The position numbers and the translations under genes are program-made. Shown here piece by piece: positions 1 to 11,479 of a DNA stretch of 64,000 nucleotides (the stretch's first letter is position 1; the number at the start of each line of letters is the position of its first letter). The notes under the pieces were generated by a model. That model did no database searches. It worked only from the letters and a program-made list of their open reading frames with translations, and was not told the DNA's origin. Source of the DNA: Rhyzopertha dominica (taxonomy: Eukaryota; Arthropoda; Insecta; Coleoptera; Bostrichidae); contig QCXZ01000137.1 in NCBI GenBank assembly GCA_025024175.1, positions 15,872,001-15,936,000 on the forward strand, read 5' to 3'.

Positions 1-282
1 ATTTTTTTTGTAAAACATATGCTACTAGAGTTGCACTAAAAATCAATTTAAAAGAATGAAAAGTCAAGGTATTGTACATGCCAGTAAGTCAGAATTCTAC
101 ATACAACTACAGGTAATATAAGCAAACTGAGTGCCAATAACGTTAGGTGCACTACACAAAACTTCCACAATCCACAGTGCAAGGGTGTAGAATTGCCACA
201 AGCCTACCCTACCAATAATTATTGTTATATCTTACCTTTGAAAGCAATAAAGAACCGTGAATATTTAAAAACATCAATTTCG
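1..282. other. AT-rich spacer, nothing recognised
   Basis: No coding potential, RNA gene or repeat shared with the rest of the window was recognised here. Confidence 0.5.
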
Positions 283-424
283 GGACTATAACTTGATCCG
301 CAACCTTCACTGCAGTTTATTGTGCTTATTGTAGCTTGGCAGCGGTTACAAAGAGGCGGCACAAAAAATTAAGAGTCAACGCCGCCGCGTTGCATGAGTA
401 ATTTGTAGAAACCAGGAATAACGT
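283..424 (-). repeat. MITE family M1, diverged left-end fragment
   Basis: Read on the minus strand this matches the left end of a repeat family also seen at 13158, 36776 (minus) and 38250: a TTTCTA...CTCATGCAAC start, a GGCGGCGTTGA block, a GTGCCGCCT block, then GCTGCCAAGCTACAAT. The terminal CAGGGTTTCTATAAATGATT is mutated here (CTGGTTTCTACAAATTACT). It is probably a non-autonomous DNA-transposon fragment; no coding sequence is seen. Confidence 0.6.
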
Positions 425-1285
425 TGCAATGTACCTTTTAGAACTTTAAGCTACGAAACATGTTTGTAGGAAATGGGAATCATTGCAACAAATGTTCCTC
501 TTTGTAATATTCATAATGTGTAATTTTTACAAATGAGTTATTGTTAGCATATAAACGAATACATTAAATCCAGTTACCTTCAAGACAGACATTCATTTCG
601 ACTTTATGATTGTTAAGATGTTTAAGAATCCTTGCCCGCTTCCACGTATCACTTATGGTCCGTATACATCTACTTCTGAAGTCATACGATACGAATAATT
701 ACGAATTATTATGTGTTACATATTCATATATATGCACAATTATTTTACTCTTATAATTAATTTTTTACAATACTTGTGGAGATAGTATAATTTACATAAT
801 GTAGAAATACAAAGATTAGTGTTCGATGGGATAGTCAGTAAAATAAAAGTGTTTGATTTAAGTTGTTTCTTTGAATTAGTTTATAGACGGTCAGTCAAAA
901 GTATGAAATAACAGGTTTATTTCTGTAAATATTAACTTTACAGCAAAATGTTTTTAATAATTTTTCAATTCTTTGCCTACATTTTGTTTCTACATGTCAA
1001 CGCAATCGATTTTTGGAAGTTCTTTTAGGCCATGTACATCATCATCGTAAAAACTGCATTCTTTTGTCAGTTCATATAGCTCATAGAGAAGGAGTACTTT
1101 ATAGGGTTTATTCGTGTTATTCTTGTCCATAATGCAAGTTCTTCGCGCAGCAAACTCCTCTACAACAGCAATGGACAATCACAACTAGTCGTAGCCAGGT
1201 GATAGGACTATTCTCTAAAGATACCGACAACCCCTTAGAACTGGAGAAATATAGCGGGATGGGGAGAATGAACGGCAATGCAGCA
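425..1285. other. AT-rich spacer, nothing recognised
   Basis: Only short open frames of about 60 codons without recognisable similarity. No gene or known repeat seen. Confidence 0.5.
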
Positions 1286-1287
1286 TA

Positions 1288-2588
1288 TACGAGGCATGTT
1301 TTTTAAGTAAGTACCGTTTTGCGATTCCGCCGCTGCAGCGCTACGGTCGGCGTTCCGCGCATGCGCGCTGGTTACCTACATCTCTTGTCTACGCACTGAG
1401 CCACTGACGCCATTACAGTTTGATTCTTCATTGTTTACTGAGTGTTTAAGATGCCTCCGACAATCGTGAGTCCCGCCGATTGTGAAGTACGGGCTGTTAT
1501 ACGATTTCTTAGTGCTAAAGGCGTAAAACCGATCAATATTCATCGTGAGATCTGTGAAGTTTACGGACAAAACATTATGAGTGCTGGAATGGTAAGGAAA
1601 TGGGTGAGAGCATTTAAATATGGCCCCACAAATGTGCATGATGAAAAACGGAATGGGCGTCCTTCAGTCGTTAATGAAGGTTTGGTGCAGAAAGTGAACG
1701 AAAAGGTGAGAGAAAACAGACGTTTTACAATTTCATCATTGTGCGACTGCTTTCCTCAATATTCTCGTAGTGTTTTGTATCGCATTGTGACCGAGAACTT
1801 GAATTACCGGAAATTGTGTTCACGTTGGGTTCCGAAAATGTTGACGGATTTGCACAAAACCCAACGTTTAGGCAGTGCATTGACTTTCCTTGAGCGGTAC
1901 CACAATGAAGGTGAAGATTTTTTAGACCAAATTGTTACTGGTGACGAAACATGGGTGGCCTACGTCACTCCAGAATCGAAACAACAATCCATGGAATAAC
2001 GACATTCATCATCACCCAAAAAAGTGAAGTTTAAGCAAACAATTTCTGCCCGGAAAATCATGTGCACAGTTTTTTGGGACAGAAAAGGAGTAGGTATTGC
2101 TAGTGGAGTTTCTGCCTCGTAATGAGACAATCAATGCAGCGTCTTATTGTAAGACATTGAACAATCTGCGTCGTGCAATCCAGAACAAAAGACGTGGCAA
2201 GTTGAGTAAGGGTATCGTTTTGCTGCATGACAATGCCCGTCCACATGTAGCTAATCGGACCAAAGATCTCATCAAATCTTTTAAATGGGAAACTCTAGAT
2301 CATCCTCCATACAGCCCTGATCTGGCGCCCAGCGACTACCATTTGTTCCTGCACTTGAAGAAACACCTGGGTGGTCAGCGTCTTCAAGACGATAACGAAG
2401 TCGAAACATTTGTGATACGTGGTTAACAAGTCAGGCGGCAGAATTTTATGAGGAGGGTATTCAAAAACTGGTGCCTCGTTATGACAAGTGCCTCAATATT
2501 TACGGAAATTATGTAGAAAAGTAGATTAAGGTACAGGCTTTCATGTTTTAATTCCAAAACGGTACTTATTTAAAAAACATGCCTCGTA
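1288..2588 (+). mobile_element. mariner-type DNA transposon, complete ends
   Basis: The 34-bp terminal inverted repeats begin TACGAGGCATGTTTTTTAA at 1288 and end at 2588; the two copies differ at one position only (G or A at repeat base 20). The element is flanked by TA at 1286-1287 and 2589-2590, the target duplication of the Tc1/mariner superfamily. Its length of 1301 bp is typical for mariner. It carries one transposase reading frame, now disrupted. The near-identical ends suggest a fairly recent insertion. I cannot place the subfamily with confidence. Confidence 0.95.
1451..2524 (+). pseudogene. mariner transposase (DD34D), three disabling lesions
   Basis: A cut-and-paste transposase that would bind the element's terminal repeats and move it. 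From the ATG at 1451 the frame encodes an N-terminal helix-turn-helix region, then the catalytic motif GDETW (Asp codon at 1943), HDNARPH (Asp at 2229) and SPDLAPSDYHLF (Asp at 2334). The last two aspartates have 34 residues between them, the mariner DD34D signature. Lesions: a TAA stop at 1997-1999 where relatives have a tryptophan codon, an apparent 4-bp insertion near 2091-2096 that shifts frame, and a further frameshift near 2414-2421. After the last shift the frame can be followed to a TAG at 2524. The protein would be about 350 residues if uninterrupted, as usual for mariner. The copy is non-functional. Confidence 0.93.
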
Positions 2589-2590
2589 TA

Positions 2591-3049
2591 ATATGTATTT
2601 ATATTAAGTTTATATAGGGGTTGGGATTTTGAAGTCTGTGTTGCATAAAAACTTGCTTGCTGTTATACATATCCTATCTTTGATTATTTACACTTTCAAT
2701 CGTCAAAATTACAGAATGCTGTATGTGGCTATAGATTATCACACTTGCTCAATTATTAAATGCTTTCTCTACACAGTGAGGACATCAAAAATTATTAACC
2801 TGGCATCATTTAAAAATCTGTATAAATGATTGAAAATAACGATAGCTAGAAAGCTCTTATAAAACGTGCCAACTAATCGTTTAGTTCGCAACAGGGTAAA
2901 TATAGCAGTATATCTCCATCGTTAACAAGCTGCAATTTAGAAAATGCACCGTCTGGTAGGATTGCAGCGTGTGTCATTACAGTGAGCAGCGAGTCCGTGA
3001 AAGAACTACCAGAGTGATTGTTATAAAAAGCATGTAATCTTTTAATCCG
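2591..3049. other. AT-rich spacer, nothing recognised
   Basis: A 66-codon open frame shows no recognisable similarity. No other signal seen. Confidence 0.5.
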
Positions 3050-3420
3050 CATATCCGTATAAATGGGTGTTCCTTTTAATTACACAGCAAACCGGTATAT
3101 AGGACGGCCATTATACATTTAATTGCCGACCAGCGTGCACGACGAATTTCCATTTTAATTCGCATTTCCTCGGCTGCGTTACGCAAGGTTGAGCTTTTGT
3201 GTGAAAAGGCCGAAGTTTAGCAGAGAATCGGAGGCAATGCTGAATGAATGTAAAGGTTGCGTTATCGAGTACTTCTCGATTGCGGCCATGGATGCACATA
3301 CGAGTGTCCGGTATTCGATGATAGGTTAAAAGCATACTGAAAATGTATGGTAGGATTTCCCTGAAAATTTGGTTATATAGGTTTTCTTCCATCTAAAATA
3401 TCTTCAACAATTTAACGTTG
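3050..3420. promoter_or_regulatory. GC/CpG-richer non-coding block, candidate regulatory element
   Basis: Base composition is clearly more balanced than in the flanks, with many CpG steps and several TTTAATT/TAATT homeodomain-like cores. The longest minus-strand frame (3111-3392, 93 codons) resembles nothing I know and is not taken as a gene. Assigning it as an enhancer-like conserved block is an inference from composition alone. Confidence 0.3.
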
Positions 3421-4242
3421 CCGCTTACATCGAACACTAGCAGCATTTTTATTAACTTAAATGAGGAACGTTGTTGAAACCTTCATAACTTCGAATTTAA
3501 GGCTCGCAAAGCACTTAAATTATATGAGTAAAATCGATAAATCGACTCAGTGTTATTTAGTATTATCTTTTCAAATAAAACCAGGCTTTTAAATAGTATA
3601 TCCTTATATCATCCTTAGGTATTTGAAATAAACAAAGCTTTCTCTAGAAATATTGTTGCTACTGAACTTCATTTAACAATTTTATAGTTCCATTTAACAA
3701 CGCTTGTTCTTTTTGTCATTAAACTTGACTCTAAATTGATGAAAGTTTCTATGAAATCATTTTATGTGTGAACATCTGATAGTATGACCGTATTAAGTTC
3801 CTTGATTTACCAAAAAAATATAATCTAGTTTCTAAGATTTAAAACTAATTTTATTAATTTAAAATTTACTGATTTAGACAACTGTACATGTAACTATACT
3901 ATATACAATCACCTGCAAATTAACGAACTAATTCTCAAAAGTTTTTCATGTATATTTCAACTGTATAAGTTGTCATAGAATCAAGTTATTCAAAGCACTG
4001 AACCACTCGCTGACTCAATTCTATTCTATCGTGCATCGGTACAGATGATGTCAGACAAGAAGTTGGGATCCTTCTGAAAATAAGTAACAAGAGTCTTACA
4101 AATACAAACCCTCTACTCATCATCATACGGCTTCAAGTCTTGAACCTTAGTAAATTGGAAACGACGAATATCATCTCTTAATTTTCTAAACAAACAACTA
4201 CAAACAACTTTCTTGCACTGCGCTTTGAAGCTTTATCCTAGC
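3421..4242. other. AT-rich spacer, nothing recognised
   Basis: No coding or repeat signal recognised. Confidence 0.5.
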
Positions 4243-4275
4243 TTTCTGGTTGCAACCGCGTCTCGCTGTTGCTGT

Positions 4276-4325
4276 CTTCTTCCGACGCTTCGTCCACATT
4301 CAACCGAGACATCTTCAGGGCTGTG
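4276..4325 (-). ncRNA. Hammerhead-like motif, decayed core
   Basis: On the minus strand: CTGAAGA, then a TGTC...GGAC stem II, then GAAG CGTC. The GAAA core strand reads GAAG, which should abolish cleavage. It is the inverted partner of the intact-core motif at 4341. Confidence 0.55.
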
Positions 4326-4340
4326 CGTCGCCTCTACAAA

Positions 4341-4392
4341 CACAGCCCTGAAGATGTCTTGAACGAGCGTGGACGAAACGTCGGCAGAAGAC
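4341..4392 (+). ncRNA. Hammerhead ribozyme-like motif
   Basis: CTGAAGA at 4348-4354, an extra T, a GTC/GAC stem II base, GAAA at 4375-4378, then ACGT (self-complementary) and C as the cleavage-site base. GCC before CTGA can pair with GGC after the cleavage base to give a 3-bp stem I. Stem III is too short for a monomer, but the ACGT palindrome could pair between two copies, as known for dimeric hammerheads of retroelements. Confidence 0.6.
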
Positions 4393-4425
4393 AGCAGCAG
4401 GGAGACGCGGTTCCAACCCGGAAGC

Positions 4426-5062
4426 CAAAAGACATGGACTACGACCGCGGATACCTCCGATCCAGATTAGGTATGCCGTATATATTAGTAATACACATAT
4501 TTTTCTCGCCTGGAGTCACTGGGTTCCGGAAATGTTGTATTTCTCTTCAGTTTGAAGCCATAAAGTAGAAAATTAATAAAGGAAGAGTACCGGACCCGAA
4601 ATATTGTGGTGTATCATGGCCACTTATTTGAAAAACAGTATTTTTTGATAAAAAAGTATTTATTTCGAAAACCTGAGCCATTTTGCGAAGCAAAATACTC
4701 GGTATAATGGTGTGTCAATTTGTCGATGAAGCTCAAATTCCTCTTTTTACTCATTCGAAATTAGGCGGGTTTAAACAACATTCTGATTGGTGCGTAAAAA
4801 AAGTAGAAAATAATTAAAAACTCAAAAACTGTTTCAGATAAGTCCTATAAGGATTTGTTAATAAAAGGTGATCAAAGTTAAGTAATAACTAGAAATTGAT
4901 AATAATATACATGTCTCATTTGAAATAACAAAGGTGCTGTTGCTTTTCCGATATAAGCGTCAATGTTCAATTGCTATAAATACTTTAGATGGATACAGCA
5001 ACCTGAAGTAACCGAATTTTTAAAGCAACCTACGATAATTTTTCAGTAGATAAACCTTTAAC
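4426..5062. other. AT-rich spacer, nothing recognised
   Basis: The open frame crossing the hammerhead right arm (to 4568) follows the repeat and is not considered a gene. Confidence 0.45.
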
Positions 5063-5530
5063 CTACCATCGACTATTGGACACAGCGTTTACTGACTGCT
5101 TATAGAAATAAGAACCGCCATCAGTAATCTTGTTAAGACTTGTTGTAAGTTTCTTCCTTTTAAGTAGGCGCAAATTACTGGCTAACTGCAGCAGCATATT
5201 TAAAAGCTTCATTAATTTGATAGTATGCCAGGAGTGAAATGAGGTGCAAATTTTCGTTAACCTTGCGAGCTTGATAGAAGTGAATAGCGGGTTTGCAAGA
5301 AACAGATTTATCCCTCGAAGATATTCTGCTATTTGAATAAAGTCTTTGTTGGGCGTGGTTCCAAGAAAGTCAAACTTAAAGAGCAAGAGGTACAGGGTGC
5401 TAAGCAACCGCTTCAGTCCTACGAGGACGAAACCAGTGATCTTCCTCAGAATCCTGAACCGGAAAAATCATGTCTTACTTTAGCTCAGGACCTTCCCCAT
5501 TCCTCTTATTCAACAAGACAATGAAAGACT
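5063..5530. other. Unrecognised segment with overlapping open frames on both strands
   Basis: A 114-codon minus frame (5063-5407) and a 63-codon plus frame (5333-5524) overlap. Neither has a motif I recognise. The plus frame is Lys/Glu/Gln-rich and could be an old coding fragment, but there are no clear splice signals. Confidence 0.25.
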
Positions 5531-7300
5531 AAATGCAACCAGAGTGAATTTGGACTATTTGAATTTAAATTTGAACAAAACAACGTCAATCTGCTGCCGT
5601 GATCCACCAGATTTCCTGATATTTTATTCATCTGTGATAATACGTCTAGGTAGGAGATTGCTCATAATCTAAAGACTACGTGAATTAATGTAGGCAAACA
5701 TGTGGTTCAAAGAACAATTTGGTAGGTAGGCAGCGAGGGGATGTTTTGACAATTATTACAGTCATCAAAATATCGCAAATCATCGCAACACCAAAAGTTA
5801 ACTTTCTATTTGTTTTATGTCGCTTGACAGTTAATTTAAAATTTAGATATTAAGCAGTTACTTGGTCAACACTAAAGTAACGGAGAGTGTTATTTTGTTG
5901 AATTTCCGCCATCAACTCGCAGTAGAAAAGGAGATATACGGCTGCCGCTTTTNATACACTGTCATATTTTCTGCATTCTGCACTCGGACGAAAAAGTCCA
6001 AAATGTGCAGTGTAACTGTTTACAACACTTTTTGTCAAATTCATTTAGCCGTTACGTCAGCTGCAGAAATAAATAATGGACTGCTACAAAGTTGTAGTTC
6101 TTAGTGCTCGGTGGTTTTCTCTTAATGACCGTTTGATTCTTTTTACCGCACGTGAAGGCTGATTAAATATTTAAAGAAACTGCGCGCTTTATAAAACGAT
6201 TCTGGCTTAATTCAGGCTTCGCAGGCGTACCTAAGTTAAAAGAGGGTGGAACAGGTCTAATTAAAAAAAATCATACATTTTGTTTAGTCGAGGTTTAGCT
6301 TTAGTGGTAAACTTTACGAGACCGTTAAGCAACTAAAATATTAGATAAACATATAGTTAAGTATGACTTCCGTCTGTATTGTCCTGTTTCCGAAGTACTT
6401 AATGTGCGCGCCAGCAAAGAAGGCATGTGTGCCGTCCCCAGTTAAATGATTGGTGTGCTCGCCATTATTCATGGTCACAATTTCAGGCTATCGTGGCGAA
6501 TAAATTTATTACCTCCACCCACCCATGCGGTTGGCTCCGTTCAAATTGTGGACGATGTTACATTCCTAAGGTCAGACTTCTTTCCTGGCGCACAGTATAT
6601 AAACATCAATTTATTTATGATACATTCCTACCTAGTGGTGCAAAACGCAGCATGTCTATCGGTGGGTAACTATAAGCTAACCAGCTTGTATATCAACGCT
6701 AGCTGTTCCTTCAACTAAGTCTTCGAGTGTACGACCATACCACTTCGCACCGCTAGATGACGTACGCCAATTTTAATTTTTAGTTACTGACTTAAGTACA
6801 GAGTGTGTGCCATTGTGTGAATAGTAAAAGTGTAAAAAAATATATTGGAGAGATGGTATAATAGTAACTGACAAACGATATTGCAGTCTCTCATTTACTT
6901 ATGACTAAAAAAGATGTTGACATTTACACCCGAAAATGCTTTTAATTGTAAAAATTAATTTTTATTTTATTGTTTTCTGGATATTGAGTTTTTTTCTTAT
7001 TTACTCCTTTTTAGGACGCCAACACCAGAGCATTCTTCTTAGAAAATATTTTTTTATATCCTGAATGCTTATTTGACCTAGCTTCGCGTACGTTACTGAT
7101 ACTGAATGCACAAGCACAAATTTATTGGTAATCATGCACCTGCAACATGCCTAATTATTATGTTAGTCAAATATTTTGCTACTTTTCCTTTTTTGTTGTT
7201 TGTGGCTGCTCTCGGCGTGGATGGGGGAGCAGGATCTTAACCTGTGCTACCTATTCATTGACAGAGCCCTGCAAAACTCACTATGTGTACAGTTTGGTGC
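5531..7300. other. Intergenic, nothing recognised
   Basis: AT-rich sequence with one N at 5953 and a somewhat GC-richer stretch at 6370-6760 where two frames of 80-90 codons overlap. No recognisable protein or repeat. Confidence 0.45.
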
Positions 7301-7600
7301 TTTTCATACAAATTAAGGTATAAAGCTCAGAGCACAGCTTGGTTGTAAGTTCACTACGACGGTTCGCACCGAATGGAAGCACATATAGGTTTCACCACAT
7401 CATTTTCATTAGAGGATATTACTAATTCGCTACTGTACATGCGTATGCAGGTTGACACATACCTACATGTGACTTTTATTTGGTTAATGTCCGCATGTAC
7501 TTGCGCTTTGTCATTTGTCTTGTGTTATTCAATTCTCGACACTTTGCAAGGCAGGCTGAAAAGACGAGCTCTGAACTGGTAGGTGGTAAAAGAAAACCAA
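7301..7600 (+). promoter_or_regulatory. Weak TATA-like start upstream of a 69-codon frame
   Basis: TATAAAG at about 7319 is followed some 30 bp later by a TTCACT initiator-like site and then an ATG at 7373 opening 69 codons. The frame has a hydrophobic middle (CTCALSFVLC) but matches nothing I recognise. A chance arrangement is quite possible. Confidence 0.15.
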
Positions 7601-8059
7601 GGGTAAAAAATTCAAATTCGCAATAATTTTTGAGAAAAAACTACAATTATTCAGTTTATGTGCGATAATCGCAGATCCAAAACATAGCAAAGTGTTTTTG
7701 ACCATCAAATGCATTAATGTGCTCGTTCACCTAAAGTACAAACTTAATCTAGCCACGTGTGACTTCCAACTGTTCAGCAAATAAATAATGAGGTCAAAAA
7801 GACCCGTTTAAAGGTGTTCAGAATTTTTCAAAGGACCCTGGCGCCTATTCTTAAATTGAGTCGAAAACATAGGTGGAAATGTCGCAAATAATTGTGTACA
7901 TTTAATTATGTATTTTTTAAAGATATTTGTTAAAAAAGGCTCATATAATATATAGCTTTATATCACCAGCATTCTATTTTCTTTTTAGTTGGACTGTCTG
8001 AAGCAGAAAAGAGTGATTATTTTATCGGAACGGACGCAGAATACATGTTATTTTTCAGN
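7601..8059. other. AT-rich spacer, nothing recognised
   Basis: No coding, RNA or repeat signal recognised. Confidence 0.5.
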
Positions 8060-8580
8060 TATTTGCATTATATTTCGCGCATATNCATCAGCCATTGAGG
8101 CGTATCGGGATCCACTCACATATTAATGGGCGCTTATGCGTTCTCCAAAAAAAACCGCTGTTTGTACAACAATATATCACTTTCGGATATTTTAAATTCA
8201 TAAATGAATTGTTTGGGAACGACCCCCGCTCTCGCACTGTACACGACGAGGGCATTTCCATGAATAGAAGATTGATTTATACGTGTTTACACGTCCATTT
8301 AAAGTTTAAAGCGAGCAGTTTGGAGATTGTGCTGATCATGGTGCAACAAAGGGACCTCGGTAATGTCCCGTCTGCCATTGGCTTTCAACCGACTCGGGTG
8401 CAGCTTTTTTACAGTAAACCGTCGATAAGTGCGACAAGAGTTTCTGTTGCCCCTTTTATCCCGAGAGAGCCAGAACTATAGGTTTCTGTTGGACCGGTGA
8501 GAGCTTTACGAGCGGGATAACTTTAGTGGACGCTGGAGAATTCCTACTCCCAGATCGATGGCCTTTAAGCTTATTTTTAT
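8060..8580. promoter_or_regulatory. GC-richer block, candidate conserved non-coding element
   Basis: About 500 bp with far more balanced composition than its flanks and many CpG steps. It contains a long open plus frame (8095-8481, 128 codons) that opens at a non-ATG codon and has no recognisable domain, so openness may only reflect the low AT content. It includes ATTAAT, TTTAAATTCATAAAT and CATTTAAAG cores. Regulatory role is inferred from composition. Confidence 0.3.
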
Positions 8581-8813
8581 TAAATCAGGTATAAATGAGG
8601 TTTTATGACAAACTAGCAATTTAGTTTTTATCCGCTTCACAAAGATTTTTATAATCGTAATGTTACATACCTACGTTTAATCAGTTAAGAAATATAATAA
8701 GGTTTTAGGTTATCAGTAAAGAGAAAGTAGACAATTTATCAATAATCTATTCAATAATATTTGAATTGTTAATGATTACTCAAGATAACTATTCTTTGGT
8801 CAGCCGATAGTAT

Positions 8814-8986
8814 AAAATCCCGACTCGCGCAATTCGTTTGAATTTGGCACTTCTTTATTATATTTATAAAAAAATCAACTGCATATTCTCAGAAAAACTA
8901 CCTATTTTTTGGCGAGCCAGATGACATAAAATCCCGACTCGCACTTCATTTGGTTTGGGTACCAATTTCGTTTCGTCGCAAATAAT
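8814..8986 (+). repeat. Two spaced copies of a TATAAAATCCCGACTCGC-like motif
   Basis: ATAAAATCCCGACTCGC occurs twice, about 120 bp apart (about 8811 and 8929), each preceded by a GCCGATAGT/GCCAGATGAC variant and followed by a related TTTG-rich tail. It may be a duplicated promoter-like module or an old tandem duplication. Confidence 0.6.
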
Positions 8987-9519
8987 TCCAGCATGAGCTA
9001 CCGGGACACTGAATATGTAAGAAAATTGTTCTTTTTGCAGAAGTTATCGGATTTTTGTACTTAATCTTGAGCTACAATAATGGTTTTAATTATGTTGTTA
9101 GTTGTAGTAGTAGTGTAGTTGTAGCAACGAAGAGCTCTATTTACTTGTATACTGTTCATGATTATTGGTTGCTTAGCATCAGCTTGAGAGAAATATACCC
9201 CTGATGGTTTATAAACATAAGATCCCTTAACATAAAAAATATTTTTTGAGTATTACATGTTGAGTACAATCTTAATTATTTTTCTATAAAATCTCCAAAA
9301 CGTGATAAAGGCTTTTAGATACCATCTCGGTCAAGTATATTTTGACAGCCTACTGAAACCCTCCCCTGGTGACAAAGCGTTGTCCGCGCAAAAATTTTGA
9401 AAGATATAAAAATTATTGGTGTCAAGTCCTGACTATCGATGGTTGGTCAAAACCTTCACACTTGAATTGTTTGAAAAGATTATCACGTTGGCACAGTGTT
9501 CCGTTATCGTGAATCAAAA
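8987..9519. other. AT-rich spacer, nothing recognised
   Basis: No coding or repeat signal recognised. Confidence 0.5.
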
Positions 9520-9712
9520 CATCGGTGGATGCAGGCAAAGTAATGTTTCACAATAAATTGACAATAAACCCACGAGTTTTCTCATATTAAAGAATATCAA
9601 ATAATTCAACAATCGACAGATGACAAGTACACGTCAAAGCAATTATTGTCGTGTTCACATTCCTGAGAGGCGGCGAACTGATTTAATGGACGAATCATTT
9701 ATAGAAACCCTG
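9520..9712 (+). repeat. MITE family M1, right end
   Basis: Ends in GAATCATTTATAGAAACCCTG at 9712, the reverse complement of the family's left terminus CAGGGTTTCTATAAATGATT. The inner part (TTTTCTCATATTAAA, CGACAGATGACAAGTA, CCTGAGAGGCGGC) matches the interior of the 13158 copy. The left part of this copy has diverged or is missing. Confidence 0.7.
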
Positions 9713-10155
9713 TATAATATAAACTGTGCAGTAACGGGGTATAATGAAAATATTAATTAATTAATTATAAAGTTGGCCAGTACATTAGCGACACCGTAAA
9801 AATTGTGAGCTTCGTGAAGATTTTCGAAGCTTCCACGTTTATTTGATACTTCATACAGAGCTTGTGGCAAAGTTTTGGTCTACTTGTTTTAATTTTAGCC
9901 AAAAGTTCAAGTATATTTTTATTTACCATCCATTTCATTTGCCCTCTTGTATATCAATCATCTTGATAGATTCTAAGCCTTTCTGAAGAAGTTCAATGGT
10001 TGCAAATGAATTAGTACGTATGATTTTATTGGAAAGTGAGATTCAAGTTAATCAAAATAATAAAAGAATTAATTATACTGAACATTTAAAACATTTTGAG
10101 TTACCTTTCAATTTCTTAATAAATATATCTGAAACGATTAATTGGCTACTTAATC
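9713..10155. other. AT-rich spacer, nothing recognised
   Basis: No coding or repeat signal recognised. Confidence 0.5.
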
Positions 10156-10760
10156 CTTTTCAATGAGATATATGAGGATCATGTCAAAATTCGTGCACAC
10201 AAAGAATGCTCGCAAAAATAAGTATATTTTTAAAAATTGCAATAAAGTCGTTCCATATAATCCCCTTGCATATCCAAAACACGTTGCCATCGCTTCAGCA
10301 GTAACATAATATCGTTAAATACGCCATTTTATCCTTCGAAGACAATAAATCGGGCTTCACGAAATTCTCCTTTCCACTGAAGGAACAGAACGAATTCTGG
10401 AGGACTTATGTTAGGGCTGCAAGAGTGATGTGGGAGAATTTCACAGCAGTTTTTCTCGCAAACTCCTTTGACTGACACTGCTTTATGCGATCAAGCGTAA
10501 TCGTGCAAGAGGATTATGCCGCTGCCTTTCATATCTTGTCTACACTTTTGAAATCATGCATTTGAATTTTCTACAAAAATACATTTGTCTTTTGGTATTT
10601 GTCCAATGCTTGTTTGTCTATGCTGTGTTCGTCCATTATTATGGTCACAATAGCAGCAAAAGAGTGTTGTCGGTAGCAGTATGNGGTCTCCAACTTCTGT
10701 GGTTGTCTTTAACACTAGTCCAACGCTATGGAACGCTGACTCCGTCAAGTTTCTGTTGAA
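10156..10760 (-). pseudogene. Old mariner/Tc1 transposase remnant
   Basis: Minus-strand translation gives GIILLHDYA (catalytic-Asp motif HDNA), a LPHHSCSPN...FVLFLQWK stretch matching the usual PHPPYSPDLAPSDYHLFLPLK region, and near the end LKRWQRVLDMQGDY, like the conserved RW.KC...GDYVE tail of mariner transposases. Several stops and frameshifts are present and the third catalytic Asp is not conserved. No terminal repeats were found. Confidence 0.6.
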
Positions 10761-11479
10761 TTATCCACACACGATTCCTGGTACACTTCTTATAACGCAT
10801 CGTGAATTTCGGCAACCGTTTTTCAGCAGTGTTTGAATTTTGATATACGCACATTAATTCGCTACAATGACTAATTCATCATCATCAAACTACCCCAATT
10901 TGAGAATTTTTTACACATAAACTGAGTGAACTACCCGCACTCTATATATACATAGCTAAGTAATGTCCCAATGATAGACTTTTATAATTTGGCAGCACTT
11001 GTTTTTTCGCCATTGCCAACTCGATATGTGCAGGAATTATGACTTGAGCATTGCATACTCATTAATTTAACTTTGGATAATTCGATAAAAGCTGTTTTAA
11101 AGTACCAAATCGACTTTTGGCTAAATACAAAAAATAACTGAAAAAACCATTACATTTTTTTTATTAAACTGTGACAAATATCCCATCGAGCATTTATTCA
11201 AGTTTCTGTATTATTGTATTCTTTTTGTATTGATTTTTTGTAGGGCTTATTTAGTTCCAATAATTGATGATATTTTGTGATTGTTTAAATTATCATTAGA
11301 ACTATAACAATTTTAACAACTAAAATTAACTGTTTTATTTACCGTTACTAATGACGACTTCTTCTGGTTTTTATCCACGATTCACTAGGAGGCTGCTCTA
11401 TAGTATGCTTAGTATATCAATTTCCATAGTTTCTATAGTTTTTCCATGCAATATATTCACAAGGTTCTTTTCAACTACT
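10761..11479. other. AT-rich spacer, nothing recognised
   Basis: No coding or repeat signal recognised. Confidence 0.5.

Larger units (their letters stand above)
4243..4425. repeat. Inverted repeat carrying two hammerhead-like motifs (PLE-type remnant)
   Basis: The left arm (about 4243-4325) and right arm (about 4340-4425) are imperfect reverse complements around a 14-bp spacer. Each arm holds a hammerhead-type core pointing away from the centre. Penelope-like elements are known to carry hammerhead motifs in their terminal repeats, often inverted, so this is best read as a PLE terminal-repeat remnant. No reverse transcriptase or GIY-YIG sequence lies next to it. Confidence 0.7.

Noticed and set aside
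7319..7582. Small membrane-protein gene with its own TATA box
   Set aside because: Only a 69-codon frame with a weak hydrophobic stretch and no similarity; kept as a low-confidence promoter note only.
8095..8481. 128-codon open plus-strand frame as a gene
   Set aside because: It opens at a non-ATG codon, has no recognisable domain or splice signals and lies in a GC-richer block where long frames are expected by chance.
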